Shown: piece by piece, positions 8,094 through 13,157 of the stretch
How positions within the stretch are numbered: position 1 is the stretch's first letter
Layout of the letters: each line of letters starts with the position of its first letter
Assembly (NCBI GenBank): GCA_024224995.1
Contig: JAAENB010000480.1
Location: 1 to 13,157, forward strand
Direction of reading: 5' to 3'
Length of the DNA: 13,157 bases
Source of the DNA: a bacterium
GTDB lineage: Bacteria; Spirochaetota; UBA4802; UBA5550
The notes under the pieces: model-generated
Seen by the model: only the letters and a program-made list of their open reading frames with translations
Told to the model about the DNA's origin: nothing
The model's database searches: none
Translations under genes and position numbers: made by a program

Positions 8094-11000
8094 TTATGGA
8101 CAGGATTTGCCCGATGCTTGAGTATGTTCAATATCGCCAATTCCGCCGTCGGCACAGTTTTGAACCTGGTCTCTCAGGGCTTGCGCTGAACTCGCGCACA
8201 GTTCCGAATTCGAGCTGATATTAAAATCATCTCCAACTGAACAAAGGTTCGGAAAAGCAGTAAGGTTTGACAGCGCGTAATTTCTATCAATTCTAAAATC
8301 TTCACCAACAGTAGTAAGGCTGTTAAAACCATTCAGGTCGGTGAGAACGTCATTGTACCAGAGCCTGAAGTCTTTTCCAATGGAAGCAAGGGTATTGAAC
8401 GCATCAAGAGCTGCCAGGGCGTCATTCTCACTAAACCAGAAATCTCCACCAACGGAAACAAGGTTTTGAAAACCATTAAGACTTGTTAGTACGGTATTTC
8501 CACCAATCGAAAAATCTTCACCAACAGAAGCAAGGCTGTTAAAATTATCAATATTTGTAAGTTTTTCATTTCCACTAATCCCAAAAACGCCGCCAACAGA
8601 AGTAATGTTTTGAAAACCATCAATGTTTGTCAGGGCAACATTCGAATTGATTCCAAAAGAGCCGTCAATAGTAGTAATACTATTAAAATTGTCAATGTTT
8701 GTTAGCGCTGAATTGTCTGAAATATTCACTCCCCCAACAGAAGACAAACTCTGAAAATTATTAAGATTTGTCAAACTCGTTCGCCATATTCCTATGGTTC
8801 CGGTTACGGAAGTTAAATTGTTAAAAGCATTACAGGTTGTTAAGGGACTATACAGGTCCAGATCTCTCCCAATAGAAGTTAGATTATTGAAGGTATTCAG
8901 TGTTGCTAACGGGGGATTAAATATCTCCAGATCTCCGCCAACAGAAACCAGGTCATTGAACGCAGTAAGCGTTGTTAGTGCTGTGTTGCGTTTAATCGAA
9001 ATATGTCCAAGTGTGGTAGTAAGCTTATTTAATCCTTCAATTGTTACCAGCGCCGGATTATCCCATATCCGCAAACTCATAACTACTTCTCCAAACGATT
9101 CATATTCGTTATTAATGATACCTTCAATAGTCGTTAAATTATTAAAGCCCGTAAGGGTTGCCAGCACCGTGTTTTCATCAATATTCAAATATCCGCCAAT
9201 AAAAGTAAGACTGTTAAAACCTTCAATGCTTTCCAGGTTAGCATTTTTTTCTATGGACAGAATGCCGCCAACAGAAGCCAGGTTCGGAAAATTCCGGATA
9301 TTTTTCAGATTCGCATTGTTTGCAATTGTCAGGTATCCGCCAACAGAAGCCAGGTTCTGAAAAGTTTCAAAATTTTCGAGATTAATAGTGTTTTCCTCAA
9401 TTCTCAGTTCTTCGCCAATAGAAGTCAGATTACTGAATGCGGTAAAGATTGTTAGCTGTGCATTTGTAATTTCCAGATCCTCTCCCACAGTAGTTAAGCT
9501 GTCGAAACCACTAAGATTTGTTAAAACATTGTTAAACCTGATATCAATAGATTTATCTACAGAAGCCAGAGCATTAAAAGCATTAAGAGTTGTTAAAGAG
9601 TAATTTCTCCAAATTGTAATGCCGTCTTTGAGAGAAGTAAGTTTATCAAATCCTTCAATCGTTATTAAAGCCGGATTATCAGCTACATACACGTCTATAG
9701 TGAGAAAACCTTCACCTTCGAAAGATTCCAGGTTGTTAAAGGCATTAATGTTTGTTAATGATTCATTCTCATTAATTACCAGGTAGTAACCAATGGAAGC
9801 AAGCTTATCGAACCCATTAATATCAATGAGAGCGGTGTTTCCATGAATCCCCACCACTCCTTCAACAGAAGTAAGATTGTTAAAACCATCAATATTTGTT
9901 AATGCCTCGTTATCCCAGATATATAATCCTATAATAGTTGGCATACCTTCACCAACATATATCCCCCAATCAATAGTTTTAAGGTTATTAAAACCATCAA
10001 TATCCGTCAGTACCGTATTTCCTTGAATTGACAGGTATCCTCCAATAGCGGGGAGCTTGTTAAAGCCGTCAAGATTTGTGAGCGTTCCATTGTTCAGAAT
10101 TGACATATCCCCGCCAACAGTGGTAAGGTTGTTAAGGCCGTCAAGATTTGCCAGGGCTGCGTTATTAACAATGCCAATGCCCGCAGTCATAGTTAGATTT
10201 TTTTCTGCATCTATTACAATTTCCGCGCCATCAACAGTTGTAAGATTGTCAAGACCGGTGATATTTGTTAAAGCGCTATTATTAACAATAGCAAGATATC
10301 CTTCAATATGTTTCAAACATTCAAGACCGTCAAGATTTGTAAAATCCGTTTCTACCGGAGTTTCATTGTTCATATATGCTTGCAAATCTCCGACTACAAG
10401 GTTTCCTGAAATTGTTGTATACCCGGAAAGAGTATTAATATCGTCCTGAGTCATAATTGAATAATCACCGTCCCATACATTTTCGGGGCAAAGAGGATCT
10501 AAAGCAGTTATCCTGAATGTATCGGATGCTGAACCGCCGCGTTTTCCATCTATTGAAAAAGCAGCAACATCTATTCTGTAAACACCGCCTGTTTTTAGCG
10601 TATCAACGGGGATTGTATATACGGGATCAGCAGCCCCGCCAATCTGTTTCTGCTCTCCATTGATAAACCATATGTATTTCACGTCTCCCACACCATCGGG
10701 AACTGAAGCCGTTACGGTGAGTTCGGTTCCTTCTTCTATTTCATCGGGAATTTCGCTCATGGTAACTACAATGGGTTCTTCCATATTTGCAATAATGTTT
10801 GATATAATAGTTCCGCCGGGTTTGTTTATTGCGTTAAAAACAAAACTTCCCGTGCTGGTCTCTCCTTCAACGATCCGTACAATTTCAACTGCTCCCATTG
10901 TTTGAATATTATTGTCAAGCAGTTTTACGGAAAGAACATAATAACCGGCAGGAACGGCACTGTCTGAATAGGTGCCGGTGTTTCCGTCACCGTTAATGGT

Positions 11001-11516
11001 AAAGGCTAAATCCTGTACCACATCTGCTGAGTTAATCAACTGCGCTTCAATAGAAGGAACTTCAGTATCTTCGCTATTCCATTGCAGGGAAATATCAAGC
11101 GTTCCGTTTCCCGTAAGGGGAGTAACAATAATATCGGTGCTTGTTGTCTCTCCTGTATGGACGGTAACAGTGCTGCTTCCCTGTGCAATAAGCTGGTTAT
11201 TCGCGTTGAGCGCCTCAACAGATAGGGTCCACTCGCCAAAAGCAAGCTCCCGTAATTCAGCAGAAGCGTCAGTTATAGATAGATCAACTTCAGCCCCATC
11301 AGGGCCTGTTCCTTTAATCGTATATGTTGCCGGAGTCATATCGATATCGGGCAAAATTGTTTTTGTACTGTTTTTTTGAGAGATAGTAAGCTCTATTGTT
11401 CCGGTGTTTTTGTCATTAGCGGACGAGCCCAGGTCCGATGAACCGCAAGCGGTTACAACAAACAGCATCGAAACCAGTAATGCCATAACCGGGTAATTAA
11501 TAAATTTTCGTAACAT
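8094..11516 (-). CDS. Surface lipoprotein with Ig/PKD-like domain and 28 receptor-L-type leucine-rich repeats
   Basis: 1140-residue exported lipoprotein. Signal peptide: M-L-R-K, a hydrophobic stretch, then lipobox V-T-A-C with Cys24 as the lipidated residue. Residues about 36-235 are beta-rich and Thr/Ser-rich, with two segments typical of surface-exposed proteins; about 240-340 form an Ig/PKD-like domain (T-A-S-V-P-D-G-V-G-D-V, Y-I-W-F-I-N-G, Y-R-I-D-V). Residues 392-1105 are 28 repeats with core L-T-N-I-D-G-F-N-N-L-T-S-V-G-G-x-L-x-I-x-x-N, mostly 24 residues, as in bacterial receptor-L-domain solenoids. A cap (L-C-x-x-x-A-x-A-L-R-D-Q-V-x-x-C, ending S-C-P) closes the solenoid. No enzyme motif is seen, so adhesion or ligand binding is the likely role, by inference. 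ATG at 11516 has GGAG seven bases upstream. The next gene upstream is a paralogue with nine repeats. Confidence 0.93.
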   Translation of the reverse strand: MLRKFINYPVMALLVSMLFVVTACGSSDLGSSANDKNTGTIELTISQKNSTKTILPDIDMTPATYTIKGTGPDGAEVDLSITDASAELRELAFGEWTLSVEALNANNQLIAQGSSTVTVHTGETTSTDIIVTPLTGNGTLDISLQWNSEDTEVPSIEAQLINSADVVQDLAFTINGDGNTGTYSDSAVPAGYYVLSVKLLDNNIQTMGAVEIVRIVEGETSTGSFVFNAINKPGGTIISNIIANMEEPIVVTMSEIPDEIEEGTELTVTASVPDGVGDVKYIWFINGEQKQIGGAADPVYTIPVDTLKTGGVYRIDVAAFSIDGKRGGSASDTFRITALDPLCPENVWDGDYSIMTQDDINTLSGYTTISGNLVVGDLQAYMNNETPVETDFTNLDGLECLKHIEGYLAIVNNSALTNITGLDNLTTVDGAEIVIDAEKNLTMTAGIGIVNNAALANLDGLNNLTTVGGDMSILNNGTLTNLDGFNKLPAIGGYLSIQGNTVLTDIDGFNNLKTIDWGIYVGEGMPTIIGLYIWDNEALTNIDGFNNLTSVEGVVGIHGNTALIDINGFDKLASIGYYLVINENESLTNINAFNNLESFEGEGFLTIDVYVADNPALITIEGFDKLTSLKDGITIWRNYSLTTLNAFNALASVDKSIDIRFNNVLTNLSGFDSLTTVGEDLEITNAQLTIFTAFSNLTSIGEELRIEENTINLENFETFQNLASVGGYLTIANNANLKNIRNFPNLASVGGILSIEKNANLESIEGFNSLTFIGGYLNIDENTVLATLTGFNNLTTIEGIINNEYESFGEVVMSLRIWDNPALVTIEGLNKLTTTLGHISIKRNTALTTLTAFNDLVSVGGDLEIFNPPLATLNTFNNLTSIGRDLDLYSPLTTCNAFNNLTSVTGTIGIWRTSLTNLNNFQSLSSVGGVNISDNSALTNIDNFNSITTIDGSFGINSNVALTNIDGFQNITSVGGVFGISGNEKLTNIDNFNSLASVGEDFSIGGNTVLTSLNGFQNLVSVGGDFWFSENDALAALDAFNTLASIGKDFRLWYNDVLTDLNGFNSLTTVGEDFRIDRNYALSNLTAFPNLCSVGDDFNISSNSELCASSAQALRDQVQNCADGGIGDIEHTQASGKSCP
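8202..10343 (-). repeat. Array of 28 leucine-rich repeats (mostly 72 bp units)
   Basis: The coding strand holds 28 consecutive units totalling 714 codons. Most units are exactly 72 bp (24 residues) with the recurring coding pattern TTA/CTG-ACA-AAT-ATT-GAT-GGT-TTT. Units 2, 5, 8 and 16 are longer (39, 36, 30 and 38 residues) because of an insertion after the first beta segment. Units are diverged enough at DNA level that no long identical copies remain, which suggests an old array rather than a recent expansion. Noncoding interpretations are ruled out by the single open frame. Confidence 0.9.
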
Positions 11517-11569
11517 CTAAATTCTCCATGGTATATTAAAATATTTGGGGGCGGTTTTTATTATTATTA

Positions 11570-11605
11570 CAATAAGGCGGTCAAATAAATTTAACCGCCT
11601 TATTG
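11570..11605. terminator. Inverted repeat after the right-hand paralogue, likely terminator
   Basis: CAATAAGGCGGT (11570-11581) and ACCGCCTTATTG (11594-11605) form a perfect 12-bp stem with a 12-base AT-rich loop. It lies 15 bases past the stop of the right-hand repeat gene and before the start of the lipoprotein gene. On the minus strand the 3' flank is TAATAATAATAAAAA, not a U-run, so termination efficiency is uncertain. A second copy of the AACCGCC arm lies 14-20 bases further on the minus strand. Confidence 0.6.
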
Positions 11606-11620
11606 AATTAAGCCAAATTC

Positions 11621-13157
11621 TTAAGGACAGATCTTATTATCGCTTATGCTGCCACTCACACCACTGCCGCCGCCAGGACAACTGAGTACCTGGTCTCTTA
11701 GCGCTTCAGCCGTATTTTCGCAAAGTTCATCATTATAGCTGATTGAAATGGAATTTGCAACTGAGCACAGGCTGTTAAACCCGTCAATGTTTGTTAGAAC
11801 ATCGTTCCCGGTAATCGACAAACTTCGACCAACAGACGTAAGGCTGTTAAAACCTTCAATATTTGTCAGCGTGCTGTTATTTCGAATTCCCAGGCTTTGC
11901 CCAATAGTGGTAAGGTTATTAAAGCCATTCAAAGTCGTTAATGAGCTGCTTGTAATAGTCAGGGCTTTACCAATAGAACCAAGATTATTGAAACCATCCA
12001 GGTTTGTCAGAGGCCTATTGTCGCCAATATACAGGTAGTCACTAATCGTAGTGAGGTTCGCAAGACCGTCAATATTTGCCAGAGACATATTTCTATCAAT
12101 TGCGAAATACCCGGTAACAGTAGTGAGGTTGCTAAGGCCATCAAGATTTGTTAGAGACGCGTTTCCCAAAATCATCATAGATCCACAAACAGGAGGGAGA
12201 TTGTTCAACTCGTCAATATTTGTTAGTACTGAATTATACATAAGACGAATAGTTACAAGATTAATATCTCCATATTCCGATTCAAGTTCCGCGCCATCAA
12301 TATTTTTAAGATTGTTAAGACCGGTAAGGCTTGTTAAAGCGTTATTGTTGGCAATACCAAGATATCCTTCAATATGCGTCAAACACTCAAGTCCGGCGAG
12401 ATCTGTAAAATACGTTTCAACAGGAATTGAGCCATTAGGAGTTTCGCCGCTTATTGCTGCTTCTACGTCACCGATCAAAAGATTTCCCGCGATCTTTGTA
12501 TACCCGGAAAGAGCATCAATATCGTCCTGAGTCATAATTGTATAATCACCGTCATAAACATTTTCAGTGCAGCCGGGTCCCGGATCTGCTTCTGTTACCC
12601 TGAATGTATCGGTAGCGGAACCGCCGCGTTTCCCGTCCAGTGTAAAGGCAACAAGATCAATTCTGTAAACGCCGTCTGTTTTTAGCGTATCAACGGGGAT
12701 TGTATAAACCGGATCAGCAGTAGAGCCAATGTGCTGCTGCTCTCCATTGATAAACCAGGTGTACCTCACATCACCAACTCCATCGGGAACCGAAGCAGTT
12801 ACTTCCGTTGTGGTCCCTTTAGCTAATTCAGCGGGAATATCGCTCATGCTAACCTCTATGGGTTCTTCCATATCGGCAAGAATGTTTGCAATAATAGTTC
12901 CGCCGGGTTTGTTTATTTCATTGAAAATAAAACTTCCCGTGCTTGTTGCTCCTTCAACGATCCGTACAATTTCAACTGCTCCCATTGTTTGAATATTATT
13001 ATCAAGCAGCTTTACGGAAAGAACATAATATCCCGCGGGAAGGGCGCTGTCCGAGAAAGTACCGGTACTGGTTCCTTCTATACTACTAATGGTAAAGGTT
13101 AAATCCTGTACCACGTCGCTTGAGTTAATCAACTGGGCTTCAATCGAAGGAACTTCA
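11621..13157 (-). CDS. Repeat-containing surface protein, paralogue of the lipoprotein (5' end missing)
   Basis: Visible part: 511 residues and the stop; the reading frame runs off the right edge, so signal peptide and start are not seen. Order matches the neighbouring lipoprotein: the beta-rich segment (I-N-S-S-D-V-V-Q-D-L, then Y-Y-V-L-S-V-K-L-L-D-N-N), the Ig/PKD-like domain (T-A-S-V-P-D-G-V-G-D-V, W-F-I-N-G-E-Q), the linker D-G-D-Y-T-I-M-T-Q-D-D-I, nine leucine-rich repeats of the receptor-L type, and the cap L-C-E-N-T-A-E-A-L-R-D-Q-V-L-S-C ending K-I-C-P. By eye the pre-repeat region is roughly three-quarters identical to the paralogue. It is probably a lipoprotein too, by analogy only. 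A TTG codon at 13132 is inside the conserved E-A-Q-L-I-N-S segment and is not the start. Confidence 0.9.
   Translation of the reverse strand, partial: EVPSIEAQLINSSDVVQDLTFTISSIEGTSTGTFSDSALPAGYYVLSVKLLDNNIQTMGAVEIVRIVEGATSTGSFIFNEINKPGGTIIANILADMEEPIEVSMSDIPAELAKGTTTEVTASVPDGVGDVRYTWFINGEQQHIGSTADPVYTIPVDTLKTDGVYRIDLVAFTLDGKRGGSATDTFRVTEADPGPGCTENVYDGDYTIMTQDDIDALSGYTKIAGNLLIGDVEAAISGETPNGSIPVETYFTDLAGLECLTHIEGYLGIANNNALTSLTGLNNLKNIDGAELESEYGDINLVTIRLMYNSVLTNIDELNNLPPVCGSMMILGNASLTNLDGLSNLTTVTGYFAIDRNMSLANIDGLANLTTISDYLYIGDNRPLTNLDGFNNLGSIGKALTITSSSLTTLNGFNNLTTIGQSLGIRNNSTLTNIEGFNSLTSVGRSLSITGNDVLTNIDGFNSLCSVANSISISYNDELCENTAEALRDQVLSCPGGGSGVSGSISDNKICP
11726..12409 (-). repeat. Array of nine leucine-rich repeats
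   Basis: Nine consecutive units totalling 228 codons, mostly 72 bp, with the same core as in the neighbouring lipoprotein. Unit 2 is extended to 37 residues, at the same ordinal position as the extended unit 2 of the paralogue (39 residues). First unit and C-terminal cap also correspond between the two genes, so the difference in length (9 versus 28) lies in the middle of the array. Confidence 0.9.

Noticed and set aside
8794..9360. 188-codon open frame on the plus strand
   Set aside because: It is the complement of the leucine-rich repeat coding region, and its repeating pattern is just the repeat unit read backwards. Other plus-strand open frames at 9388-9603, 10057-10449, 10660-10905, 10972-11379, 11748-12530 and 12729-12992 have the same origin.
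8202..10343. Regular 72-bp repeats as a CRISPR array or noncoding tandem repeat
   Set aside because: The units form one continuous coding frame with leucine-rich repeat residues, and there are no conserved repeats with unique spacers.
13130..13132. TTG codon at 13132 as the start of the right-hand gene
   Set aside because: The codon encodes the Leu of E-A-Q-L-I-N-S, a segment also present in the paralogue well inside the protein, and the frame remains open to the window edge.

Overview
The window carries four protein-coding genes, all read from the minus strand, so transcription runs from right to left. In that order they are: the 3' part of a repeat-rich surface protein gene (11621-13157, cut by the right edge); a full-length paralogue that is an 1140-residue lipoprotein (8094-11516); a divergent prolipoprotein diacylglyceryl transferase (Lgt-like, 7224-8012); and the first 2375 codons of a large non-ribosomal peptide synthetase (NRPS, 1-7126, cut by the left edge). 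No tRNA, rRNA, CRISPR array, insertion sequence or phage gene was seen. Intergenic gaps are only 81 to 104 bp, so no long empty stretch exists.

The two right-hand genes are tandem paralogues. Both have an N-terminal beta-rich region, an Ig/PKD-like domain, a solenoid of about 24-residue leucine-rich repeats of the receptor-L-domain type, and a cysteine-containing cap. They differ mainly in repeat number: 9 in the right copy and 28 in the left copy. The left copy has a clear lipoprotein signal peptide; the right copy's start lies outside the window.

The Lgt-like gene follows the lipoprotein gene after a strong hairpin and keeps most of the family's fold landmarks, but has Cys where classical Lgt has the conserved Asn and Glu of its signature. 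The NRPS follows 97 bp later. Its visible order is A1-T1-C-A2-T2-C-A3(partial). It starts directly with an adenylation domain, as an initiation module would. The A-domain pocket residues read by eye suggest Ser-like (A1, weak) and Asp-like (A2, fairly good) substrates; A3 starts with D-V-W and is incomplete.

The organism is probably a diderm bacterium of moderate to low GC. The style of the lipoprotein N-terminus (an 'I-x-M-T-P-A-x-Y-T-I-x-G-T-G-P-x-G-A' stretch) resembles Spirochaetales surface proteins as I remember them; this is a weak taxonomic inference. Whether surface lipoprotein, lipidating enzyme and peptide synthetase form one functional unit cannot be decided from sequence; shared strand and short gaps permit it, while the hairpins between genes argue for at least partly separate expression.
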